From contig DGIK01000150.1 in NCBI GenBank assembly GCA_002393195.1, forward strand, positions 1-9,191: a stretch of DNA of 9,191 bases. Direction: 5' to 3'. Of this stretch, positions 1-5,351 are shown piece by piece. This stretch comes from Bacteroidales bacterium UBA3824. GTDB lineage: Bacteria; Bacteroidota; Bacteroidia; Bacteroidales; UBA3824. The notes under the pieces were generated by a model. It was not told where the DNA came from, made no database searches, and saw only the letters and a program-made list of their open reading frames with translations. Numbering within the stretch: position 1 is the first letter of the stretch; each line of letters opens with the position of its first letter. The translations under genes and the position numbers were made by a program.

Positions 1-725
1 GCGGGGACGAATGACAATTCTTTGGACGTAAACAATTCGCACGTGCTGCACAAACGCCCCTTCCATTTGCTGAGACCGTATGGTATGGCGTTAATTTCCA
101 TTGCTTTGGCAACTTGATAGGCGTAAAATTCGCTGTATGGTTCCAATCCTGTATTAGCCGCGCCGACAGTTCCCGACTTGTACAACAAAATTTTGCCGTC
201 GAGCCGCCGCCATGCCTTTGCCAACATGCCGTTTGTTGTAAATTCGGGCGAGGAGCGGAATCCAGTTTTCAAATATGAGCCGTATCCAGTAAAAGCAATT
301 GCGCCCAAGACAGTTGAAAACCTGTTGTCGTAAAGGTTCAACTCGTCGAATGTACGGCTCTCGGTTTCAGGACAGAGCCAATAACAATCATTGAGCGACA
401 GTTCATAGCTTACAGAAATTATTCCGCAGAGGTCGTTTTCTGCAAGCCCGAGCCGAGAAAGAAAATTTTTTACATAATATCTATTTGCTGGTATCGTTCT
501 GTGTTTCAGCCATTTTACAAGCCGTTCTTCTGACAATTCACCATGAAACTCTATGGGCAGATGTTTTAAGTTTTCGTGGTTGATTGATTCCTTGATGATA
601 TTGCATATCGTGTCTGAATCTCCGTTTTGCAACGAAAATTGAAAGATTGTTTTGTCGAAATATTTAAAGTAAAACAGCATATACGCGTATAATTTTATGG
701 GACAAAGTTGGTTAATTTTTTTCAT
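1..725 (-). CDS. HipA/CtkA-like kinase-fold protein, 3' end missing
   Basis: Reading leftwards from an ATG at 725-723, the frame stays open for 241 complete codons to the window edge, so the C-terminus is outside. The translation matches my memory of a HipA-like family of single-gene kinases that includes Helicobacter CtkA. Hallmarks are RTIPANR (residues 76-82), LSLNDCYW (109-116), NLYDNRFS (130-137), AFTGYGS (144-150), SSPEFTTNGML (158-168), LLYKSGTVGAANTG (180-193) and EPYSEFYA (195-202). By family analogy Lys183 and a Glu in the 195-202 block would be the ATP-site Lys and its partner; the catalytic loop would lie beyond the edge. HipA-type proteins phosphorylate proteins and can act as toxins, but the target here is unknown. 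The start is uncertain: Met16 is possible, and the only SD-like run (GGGGGAG, about 26 bases upstream) is too far away. No TAnnTTTG promoter and no HipB-like small gene is visible upstream. Confidence 0.72.
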   Translation of the reverse strand, partial: MKKINQLCPIKLYAYMLFYFKYFDKTIFQFSLQNGDSDTICNIIKESINHENLKHLPIEFHGELSEERLVKWLKHRTIPANRYYVKNFLSRLGLAENDLCGIISVSYELSLNDCYWLCPETESRTFDELNLYDNRFSTVLGAIAFTGYGSYLKTGFRSSPEFTTNGMLAKAWRRLDGKILLYKSGTVGAANTGLEPYSEFYAYQVAKAMEINAIPYGLSKWKGRLCSTCELFTSKELSFVP

Positions 726-772
726 AAAACCAAAAAAAATCGCTACGTAACTCCCCCACCGTATTTTGTCAG

Positions 773-794
773 ATAATTAATATTATGTTAAATA
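773..794. repeat. AT-rich direct repeat, copy 1
   Basis: This 22-bp block ends in AATATTATGTTAAATA and recurs at 978-998 with a single-base gap (ATAATT here, ATAAT there). It lies about 48 bp upstream of the HipA-like ATG, a reasonable place for a promoter or operator of that gene. The palindromic core TAATATTA could suit a dimeric DNA-binding protein. Function is inferred only from position. Confidence 0.55.
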
Positions 795-941
795 ACTGAA
801 GGTTTGAGCCGTTTGGACAGGTAAAATGATGGGAAAATGTGTTGAGTGATATGTATGGGATAATTCATTATATGTGGGATTTAATTCGGAATTTGCTGAT
901 TGTTTGATGTTAATATCGTGTTTTGGTTGATTTGTGCGGAT

Positions 942-954
942 GGTTGGTTGGCGG
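942..954 (+). other. Two-quartet G-quadruplex-like motif
   Basis: Four GG pairs at 942-943, 946-947, 950-951 and 953-954 are separated by loops of 2, 2 and 1 bases (GGTTGGTTGGCGG). The pattern resembles the short two-quartet thrombin-aptamer type of quadruplex. It sits in the G-rich strand of the C-depleted region. Two-quartet structures are weak, so formation in the cell is uncertain. Confidence 0.35.
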
Positions 955-977
955 TTGTTTGGGAGGAAAAAATGTGT

Positions 978-998
978 ATAATAATATTATGTTAAATA
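978..998. repeat. AT-rich direct repeat, copy 2
   Basis: Second copy of the block at 773-794, same orientation, about 205 bp away, identical over its last 17 bases (982-998). In this copy the symmetric part is longer: ATAATATTAT (981-990) is a perfect 10-bp palindrome. The matched pair suggests two binding sites for one regulator or the remnants of a duplication. Confidence 0.55.
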
Positions 999-1131
999 GG
1001 GGTGGAAAATTGGATTATATGAGGATTTGGGATTTTTTTTTGGATTTAGTTTTTTCAGTGGTTTTTTGATGGGTTTGTGGGGTGTGATGGTTTTGTTTTT
1101 TTGTGGATTATGTTTGTGATTGAAGTGGGGG

Positions 1132-1156
1132 CTGCCCTACCCTATTTGTTGGGCAG
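1132..1156. terminator. Hairpin CTGCCC...GGGCAG downstream of the radical SAM gene
   Basis: CTGCCC (1132-1137) pairs with GGGCAG (1151-1156) across a 13-base loop. It lies about 50-75 bp past the stop of the minus-strand radical SAM gene and overlaps the next hairpin (1153-1169), so the two could compete. No clean U-tract follows in the minus direction, so intrinsic termination is only a possibility. Confidence 0.3.
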
Positions 1157-1205
1157 GCTGGCAGCCTGCACTCCAATATAACGGCTGGCAGCCTGCATTC
1201 CAATA
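1153..1205. repeat. Two 23-bp GC-rich hairpin repeats
   Basis: Two units, 1156-1178 and 1183-1205, share 22 of 23 bases (the difference is C1171 versus T1198) and are separated by 4 bp. Each contains GGCTGGCAGCCTGCA. The first is flanked so that GCAGGCT (1153-1159) pairs perfectly with AGCCTGC (1163-1169) over a 3-base loop; the second keeps only a 4-bp stem (1183-1193). The array ends 1 base before the stop codon of the radical SAM gene (1207). The form resembles REP-like dispersed intergenic repeats; in the minus-strand transcript it would give a stable 3' hairpin. Confidence 0.65.
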
Positions 1206-1206
1206 A

Positions 1207-2124
1207 TTATTGTTCGAAGGGGTTGCCGGATTTGGCGAAGTCGGGGCGGTAGGTGTCGCTGCTGTTGAGCTGTTGAAACCAGCCTTTTACGAGGCCAAGG
1301 TCGGCGGCTGCGTCACAAACTTTGTCGTATTCTTCGGCGGTGAGTTTGCGGTTGAGGTCGGGCATTGTAAGTGCTTTATATTCAGGATAATACTGCGACA
1401 TCAGGGATATATGGATGTTTGGCGAGATGTCGTAGGCTATGTTTTTCAAGGCGTTGATGGAGTTTTCGACGTTGTTGGGCAGCACTAAGTGTCTGATTAT
1501 CAATCCGCTTTCGGCGATGCCTTCATCGTTGAGTACAAGTCGCGAGCCTTTTTGATAATACATTTCCTTTATGGCTGCAAGGGCTTTTTCGGGATAGTCG
1601 GGCGCGGATGAAAGGCGCACGGCGAGTTCGGGGTCTGAATATTTGTAGTCTGGCAGGTAAATGTCAACGTAGCCTTCAAGTTCACGCAATGTTTCGGGGT
1701 CGTCGTAAGCGTTTGTGTTATAGATGATTGTGGGATTATAACCGCGTTTGCGCAAGAGGTCGATGATTGTGCGCATCTGGAAAACCTGATGCGTGGGCGA
1801 TACAAAGCCGACTGTGTTTATGCCGTCGCCGTTGCAGAGAAAACGCGCAATCCTCGTCGCCGCCTGTTGGCTGTTTGTGATTTCCTTTTTTGTAGGCTTT
1901 TGCTGGCTTATCTGGTAGTTCTGACAATATACGCAACGCAGGTTACAACTGCTGAAAAACACGTTTATTACGCCCTTGTCGCCTCCGAGGACGGGTTCTT
2001 CGCCCTTGTGGACGCATACGTCGGAGATGTGGACATGATGATCAATGCCGCAAAATCCAAGTTTGTCAGTCGTTCTGTCCGCCCCACATTTGCGCGGGCA
2101 CATTGTGCAGTGATGAAGATTCAT
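1207..2124 (-). CDS. Radical SAM protein, PflX/PflA-like (COG1313 type)
   Basis: This 305-residue protein carries the radical SAM cluster motif C60-x3-C64-x2-C67 (SSCNLRCVYCQNY), which binds a [4Fe-4S] cluster that cleaves S-adenosylmethionine. It is preceded by HKGEEPVLGG (39-48), as I recall for the COG1313 group often named 'putative pyruvate formate-lyase activating enzyme'. An N-terminal Cys set C6-x2-C9-x3-C13-x11-C25 may hold a second cluster or a metal. The substrate is unknown: these proteins are shorter or different from true PflA, and no pyruvate formate-lyase gene is next to it. The ATG at 2124 lies 31 bp after the coaD stop on the same strand, so the two are probably cotranscribed. 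The intervening DNA is an AT-rich heptad repeat without its own recognisable promoter. Hairpin repeats follow the stop. Confidence 0.85.
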   Translation of the reverse strand: MNLHHCTMCPRKCGADRTTDKLGFCGIDHHVHISDVCVHKGEEPVLGGDKGVINVFFSSCNLRCVYCQNYQISQQKPTKKEITNSQQAATRIARFLCNGDGINTVGFVSPTHQVFQMRTIIDLLRKRGYNPTIIYNTNAYDDPETLRELEGYVDIYLPDYKYSDPELAVRLSSAPDYPEKALAAIKEMYYQKGSRLVLNDEGIAESGLIIRHLVLPNNVENSINALKNIAYDISPNIHISLMSQYYPEYKALTMPDLNRKLTAEEYDKVCDAAADLGLVKGWFQQLNSSDTYRPDFAKSGNPFEQ

Positions 2125-2126
2125 GA

Positions 2127-2164
2127 ATTGAAAATTAAAAATTGAAAATTAAAAATTAAAAATT
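2127..2164. repeat. Heptad tandem repeat ATT(G/A)AAA x5
   Basis: Five perfect 7-bp units, alternating ATTGAAA and ATTAAAA, run from 2127 to 2161, with a partial ATT to 2164. The array begins inside the last codons of coaD (Asn-Phe-stop are read from it) and fills the whole gap to the radical SAM start. Slippage could change the spacing between the two cotranscribed genes or the last residues of CoaD. Confidence 0.7.
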
Positions 2165-2656
2165 CTCCTCGGGGTTATAGCCGAAGTAATATTCAAAGTT
2201 AATGCCGGCGGGCAGGAAGTTGCGGGCGTCGCCTTTGTATTTGATGATTTCGCGGACGAGGGAGCTGCTGATGCTTGTGTATTCGGGCAGCGAGAGCAGG
2301 AACACGGTGTCAACTTTGGGTTTCAAAAGTCGGTTTGTCGTGGCTATGGAGCGTTCATACTCAAAGTCTGTCGATGCACGGAGGCCGCGCAAGATATGGA
2401 AGGCGTTGTTTTCAATACAGAAATCCGCCGTGAGGGTCTTGTAGGTCTTCACCTCTACCCTACTCTCCCCTTTCATCACGTCCTTGATGAGTTCGAGGCG
2501 GCGTTCCATTGGCATGAAGCCTTTTTTCTCCATGTTTACGCCGACGGCGATGATGATTTTGTCAAATATTTCTAACCCTCTCTTTATCAGTGATTCATGC
2601 CCCGCAGTGAAGGGGTCGAATGAACCGGGGAATACTGCTGTCCTTGTGTTAGCCAT
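2156..2656 (-). CDS. coaD: Phosphopantetheine adenylyltransferase
   Basis: CoaD catalyses the fourth step of coenzyme A synthesis, joining 4'-phosphopantetheine and ATP to give dephospho-CoA and pyrophosphate, in the cytoplasm. The 166-residue product has the usual family length. It shows the nucleotidyltransferase motif FPGSFDPFTAGH (9-20, with T17-x-G-H20), the ILRGLRASTDFEYE block and the C-terminal ISSSLVREI motif. The frame is open for another 46 codons upstream, but the ATG at 2656 is chosen because the family begins just before FPGSFDP and because a TAAATTTG promoter element lies within the would-be extension, at 2692-2699. It is the first gene of a likely operon with the radical SAM gene and is divergent from the flavodoxin-ferredoxin gene. 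Confidence 0.95.
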   Translation of the reverse strand: MANTRTAVFPGSFDPFTAGHESLIKRGLEIFDKIIIAVGVNMEKKGFMPMERRLELIKDVMKGESRVEVKTYKTLTADFCIENNAFHILRGLRASTDFEYERSIATTNRLLKPKVDTVFLLSLPEYTSISSSLVREIIKYKGDARNFLPAGINFEYYFGYNPEENF

Positions 2657-2691
2657 TTGTGTTTTTATTGGTGGTGTGTGATTTATGGGCG

Positions 2692-2699
2692 CAAATTTA
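2692..2699 (-). promoter_or_regulatory. -7 promoter element for coaD
   Basis: On the minus strand this reads TAAATTTG followed by CG, matching the Bacteroidetes -7 consensus TAnnTTTG. It lies 35 bp upstream of the chosen coaD ATG, giving a leader of about 30 bases. No clear -33 TTTG was found. It helps rule out the longer upstream start. Confidence 0.6.
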
Positions 2700-2721
2700 G
2701 TGTTTTTTGGCGGAAGTTTTA

Positions 2722-2729
2722 TACTTTTG
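2722..2729 (+). promoter_or_regulatory. -7 promoter element for the flavodoxin-ferredoxin gene
   Basis: TACTTTTG followed by CA matches TAnnTTTG and ends 26 bp before the ATG at 2756, giving a leader of about 20 bases. It is divergent from the coaD element at 2692-2699; the two -7 elements are only 22 bp apart, so the promoters must overlap and may interfere with one another. Confidence 0.6.
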
Positions 2730-2755
2730 CAATTATTTTTATCAAAGATTGTATT

Positions 2756-3532
2756 ATGATTTTTTATTTCACTGGTACAGGCAACTCCAAGCATGTCGCC
2801 GAGCGCATCGGCGAGCTGATTGGCGACTCAAATATAAAGTTCATCGCCGACTATTATGATGACATAATTGGCGGCAAGGGCGTTTCGGTCGATGTTGATA
2901 GCAATGAGACGCTCGTTTTCGTGTGCCCCGTCCATTCGTGGGGATTAGCGAAAAGCATGAGGCGTTTCTTGAAGAAGGTCAAGATAAACTATTCAGGCTC
3001 AAAAGTTTACGGCATACTCGTATGTGGCGATAACTGTGGCAAGGCGCGAGAACAGTTGCAGGAGGAGTTATGGAAACACAACCGCCTCAAATGCAATTTC
3101 GTTTGCTCCGTTCAGATGCCGAACACGTATATTGTCATGAAGGGCTTCGGGACTGATTCTGAGGAACTCGCCGCTCAAAAACTCGCCGCCGCCGAGGTTC
3201 AGATGAAGGAAATCGCCGAGGCAATCATGGAGGGCAAGCCTTACGACCATTATGTCGTCGGGACGCATCCGTTCCTGAAAGGCAGGATTGTATATCCGCT
3301 TTTCATGGCTTTCACTATGAGCGACAAGAAGTTCTATGCGGACTTCAATTGTGTTTCGTGCGGAAAGTGCGTGGAGAGCTGCCCTGAAAAAAACATTCGT
3401 CTCGATTCCAAGAAACGCCCTGAATGGCTTGGGCATTGCGTGAAGTGCCTTTCATGCATCCACCGCTGCCCGAAGCATGCCATTCAATACGGCGACATCA
3501 CACAAAAAATGGGCAGGTACTATTATAAATAG
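2756..3532 (+). CDS. EFR1-type flavodoxin-ferredoxin fusion protein
   Basis: The 258-residue protein joins an N-terminal flavodoxin-like domain to a C-terminal bacterial ferredoxin domain, as in the EFR1 family. The FMN phosphate-binding loop is TGTGNSKHVA (6-15) directly after a first beta strand. The ferredoxin part has two complete [4Fe-4S] motifs: Cys199, 202, 205, 209 (CVSCGKCVESCP) and Cys228, 231, 234, 238 (CVKCLSCIHRCP). It is probably a soluble electron carrier or flavin oxidoreductase typical of anaerobes; partner and substrate are unknown. The frame is open upstream to 2657, but ATG 2756 is chosen because the flavodoxin fold starts at once with MIFYFTGTGNS and a promoter element sits at 2722-2729. 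It converges with the lipoprotein gene, with 35 bp between the stops. Confidence 0.9.
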   Translation: MIFYFTGTGNSKHVAERIGELIGDSNIKFIADYYDDIIGGKGVSVDVDSNETLVFVCPVHSWGLAKSMRRFLKKVKINYSGSKVYGILVCGDNCGKAREQLQEELWKHNRLKCNFVCSVQMPNTYIVMKGFGTDSEELAAQKLAAAEVQMKEIAEAIMEGKPYDHYVVGTHPFLKGRIVYPLFMAFTMSDKKFYADFNCVSCGKCVESCPEKNIRLDSKKRPEWLGHCVKCLSCIHRCPKHAIQYGDITQKMGRYYYK

Positions 3533-3567
3533 CAGCTGCCCAAGGTGTTGTCGTAGTAGGCTCTCCC

Positions 3568-4506
3568 CTACCCTGCCTTGCCGCTTTGGAAATATATGCG
3601 GAGGGTAATTACCGATGCGTTAGTGAACTGAGGCTTGTCTCTATTGAGCACTCTAATCATTACGTATCGTCCGTTGTTGAGCCTGAATTTAAAGAGTTTG
3701 TTCTTTTGCAAATCCACCACGCCTACGCCATCTTGGGGAGGCAGAGCACTGATTCGGTCGAATTTGTTCCAGTTGTTGTTTTCGCCGAGCATTGCGCTGT
3801 TGAATTTTGTCCAGTCGAGATTGGCGTCGGCAATGATACCGCACTCTGTAACGCGTTTGCCAGCCGGGTCGTATAGCAATGAAGGATATTTGCGCTGGAA
3901 ATACCTCATCAAGTATGGTGCGTTTGGGGAAATGAGAGCTGTGCCAAATTGGAAGTCGCCATCCATCTCATTGACGTACACGAGGTCAAAATTATGGTTG
4001 GTGTATTCGATGTATTTGTATGCGGCGCGGTTTTCGATGTCGAGCAGACATTTGCCGTCGGGTGCCGATTCTACCTTGATGTCGAATGAATCGAGCTGCG
4101 GGTAAATGTACCTGTAGCGCAGTTTTCGGCTGATTGAAAACTCTGCCTCGTCGGTGTATGCCGTATATGTAACGTCGAAAATTGAATCCGCTTTGTTGGA
4201 TGTGAGCTTGAAGTCTTTCCAAATTCTGAAGCTCAGGTCGATGTCGGCGACGTGCGTGAATCTGTCGAATAGGATTATGGTATCGGACCACGAGCTCATC
4301 GGTATGGTTTTGGTGGTGAACTTGCGGAGCTCTTCGCCACTTTCGATGTGGACTTTCACGTCTGCGCTGTTGATGGACGAAAAATTGAGGATTTCGTTCT
4401 CCTTCTGCGAGATGGTGATGGATGGCGGTGGCAACTCCTCGTTTTTGAGGCAGCCATATACCAGCGTCGAGAGCAGGATTATTGCAAAAAGTGTCGTTTT
4501 TTTCAT
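3568..4506 (-). CDS. Uncharacterised secreted lipoprotein
   Basis: I do not recognise a named family. The 312-residue product begins with a lipoprotein signal peptide: MKKTT, a hydrophobic core, then a lipobox-like LVYG before Cys19. The residues after the Cys are LKNEE, an acidic stretch resembling the surface-export signal described for Bacteroidetes lipoproteins, so display on the outer face of the outer membrane is plausible. Residues about 25-130 look beta-rich and Ig-like; a second beta-rich part follows, ending in FRLNNGRYVMIRVLNR and RIYFQSGKAG. The frame is open far upstream (to 5253), but that extension is antisense to the regulator gene. ATG 4506 is supported by the signal peptide. 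The gene is divergent from the regulator-capA unit, which suggests, but does not prove, a shared envelope role. Confidence 0.8.
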   Translation of the reverse strand: MKKTTLFAIILLSTLVYGCLKNEELPPPSITISQKENEILNFSSINSADVKVHIESGEELRKFTTKTIPMSSWSDTIILFDRFTHVADIDLSFRIWKDFKLTSNKADSIFDVTYTAYTDEAEFSISRKLRYRYIYPQLDSFDIKVESAPDGKCLLDIENRAAYKYIEYTNHNFDLVYVNEMDGDFQFGTALISPNAPYLMRYFQRKYPSLLYDPAGKRVTECGIIADANLDWTKFNSAMLGENNNWNKFDRISALPPQDGVGVVDLQKNKLFKFRLNNGRYVMIRVLNRDKPQFTNASVITLRIYFQSGKAG

Positions 4507-4536
4507 TGTGATAATGTTTTGATATTTTTCAGACTG

Positions 4537-4544
4537 CAATATTA
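4537..4544 (-). promoter_or_regulatory. -7 promoter element for the lipoprotein gene
   Basis: On the minus strand this reads TAATATTG followed by CAGTC, one mismatch from TAnnTTTG. It lies 30 bp upstream of the lipoprotein ATG. The same TAATnTTGCAGTC block occurs in mirrored orientation at 4621-4633 in front of the regulator gene. Confidence 0.5.
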
Positions 4545-4620
4545 ACGAAAAAAATGCAAATTTCGTGTCAAAAAAAAGCACGATAATTGAAAAAATACCA
4601 AAAATCCTAAATCTTTTTGT

Positions 4621-4628
4621 TAATTTTG
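4621..4628 (+). promoter_or_regulatory. -7 promoter element for the regulator-capA unit
   Basis: TAATTTTG followed by CAGTC fits TAnnTTTG exactly and ends 31 bp before the regulator ATG at 4660. With the lipoprotein element it forms an inverted repeat (GACTGCAA at 4532-4539, TTGCAGTC at 4626-4633) around the 153-bp divergent intergenic region. Confidence 0.6.
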
Positions 4629-4659
4629 CAGTCGGCAATAAAATAATATATACATTGAA

Positions 4660-5331
4660 ATGATTTACACAGCAATTTTCAACAGACACAAACTGCTGAT
4701 GCAGTGCATCGAAAACTATCTCTCGTCCTGCGAAGACATCAAGAATGTACTCTCTGTCTCCGACAAGGACGTATTGATAGAAAAGATGAAAGACAGGATT
4801 ATCAACGTGTTGATAATCAACTTTTTTGAGATTACGCATAATGACCTCGACATGATAATAACGCTCCGGATGAAATATCCCAAGAGCGCGATACTTGTCT
4901 TGGCAGAATCTCAACGCGAGGACATCGTAATCAAGACCATCAAGGCAGGAGCCAAAGGGTTTCTCACCATTGATTCGGAGGCGTCGCAGCTCGTGCAGGC
5001 TATCTATACGATACGCGGCGGACACGATTTTTACTCCGATTCGATAACGCACATCCTTTTGCAGCGTTATCTCAACAGTATGAACCCCGACGGACAGCCC
5101 TCGGCGGAGCAGGACGAGTTTAACGACGAATCGGCTGCCCTGAGTTCGCGTCAGATAGAGATATTGAAGCTTTGGGGCGACGGCTTGACCAATCAGGAGA
5201 TTGCCGACCGGCTTTTCATCTCGGTGAGGACGGTGGAGACTCACAAAAACCACATCATGCAGAAGCTCAATTTGAAGTCAAGTGTCGATTTGATGAAGTT
5301 TGCAATCAGAAACAATATTATAAGTATTTGA
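4660..5331 (+). CDS. LuxR/NarL-type regulator with degenerate receiver
   Basis: The 223-residue protein has the length and layout of NarL/FixJ response regulators: a receiver-like domain (about 1-120), a linker rich in acidic and polar residues, and a LuxR-type helix-turn-helix (about 161-216). The helix-turn-helix shows LSSRQIEIL, GLTNQEIADRLFIS and VRTVETHKNHIMQKL, so DNA binding should be intact. The receiver is not normal: the N-terminal acidic pair is Asn8-Arg9, the phosphoacceptor Asp is Asn54 (in VLIINFF), the switch Thr is Ala82 (VLAES) and the conserved Lys is Ile104 (GFLTIDS). It therefore cannot be phosphorylated by the standard route and probably works by dimerisation, ligand binding or protein contact. 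No histidine kinase gene is adjacent. It is followed 20 bp later by capA. The N54 codon is AAC at 4819-4821. Confidence 0.88.
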   Translation: MIYTAIFNRHKLLMQCIENYLSSCEDIKNVLSVSDKDVLIEKMKDRIINVLIINFFEITHNDLDMIITLRMKYPKSAILVLAESQREDIVIKTIKAGAKGFLTIDSEASQLVQAIYTIRGGHDFYSDSITHILLQRYLNSMNPDGQPSAEQDEFNDESAALSSRQIEILKLWGDGLTNQEIADRLFISVRTVETHKNHIMQKLNLKSSVDLMKFAIRNNIISI

Positions 5332-5349
5332 TAATTAAACTTTTAATTA
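5332..5349. repeat. Inverted repeat between regulator and capA
   Basis: TAATTAAA (5332-5339) and TTTAATTA (5342-5349) are perfect inverted arms around a 2-base centre, directly after the regulator TGA and ending 2 bases before the capA ATG. As RNA it is an AT-only hairpin with too tight a loop to be strong; as DNA it could be a dimeric binding site. No separate promoter is seen here. Confidence 0.45.
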
Positions 5350-5351
5350 GA

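Larger units (their letters stand above)
726..1131. other. Non-coding region, C-depleted on plus strand
   Basis: No convincing protein gene or structured RNA is visible between the HipA-like start and the GC-rich hairpins at 1132. The stretch 781-1130 is strongly asymmetric: I count about 107 G but only about 11 C in 350 bases of the plus strand. In the direction of the HipA-like gene the transcript would be almost free of G and hence weakly structured. The region also holds a long AT-rich direct repeat and a G-quadruplex-like motif, listed separately. It could be a long untranslated leader, a decayed sequence or a protein-binding region; nothing seen decides between these. Confidence 0.6.

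Noticed and set aside
961..995. SD-like GGGAGG followed by ATG at 972 and seven codons, as a leader peptide
   Set aside because: Strong SD sequences are not used as a rule in Bacteroidetes, the G-rich composition makes GGGAGG expected, and no downstream plus-strand gene would be controlled.
989..1069. Small plus-strand reading frame of 26 codons with a hydrophobic end (MRIWDFFLDLVFSVVF), beginning in the second AT-rich repeat copy
   Set aside because: The T-rich sequence makes hydrophobic frames likely by chance, the first repeat copy stops after four codons, and there is no supporting start signal at a sensible distance.
2657..2794. Longer start for CoaD and, on the other strand, for the flavodoxin-ferredoxin protein
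   Set aside because: Both extensions lack family similarity and overlap the divergent promoter elements at 2692-2699 and 2722-2729.
3533..3567. Terminator between the convergent flavodoxin-ferredoxin and lipoprotein genes
   Set aside because: Only a short GCAGCTGC palindrome and a 5-bp CAAGG/CCTTG pairing are visible, without T-runs; not enough to call.
4507..5253. Upstream extension of the lipoprotein frame on the minus strand
   Set aside because: It runs antisense through the regulator gene and would bury an obvious lipoprotein signal peptide; it is a shadow frame.
5172..5351. N-terminal extension of CapA overlapping the regulator gene
   Set aside because: The extension is an off-frame reading of the helix-turn-helix region, and the signal peptide at 5352 fixes the start.
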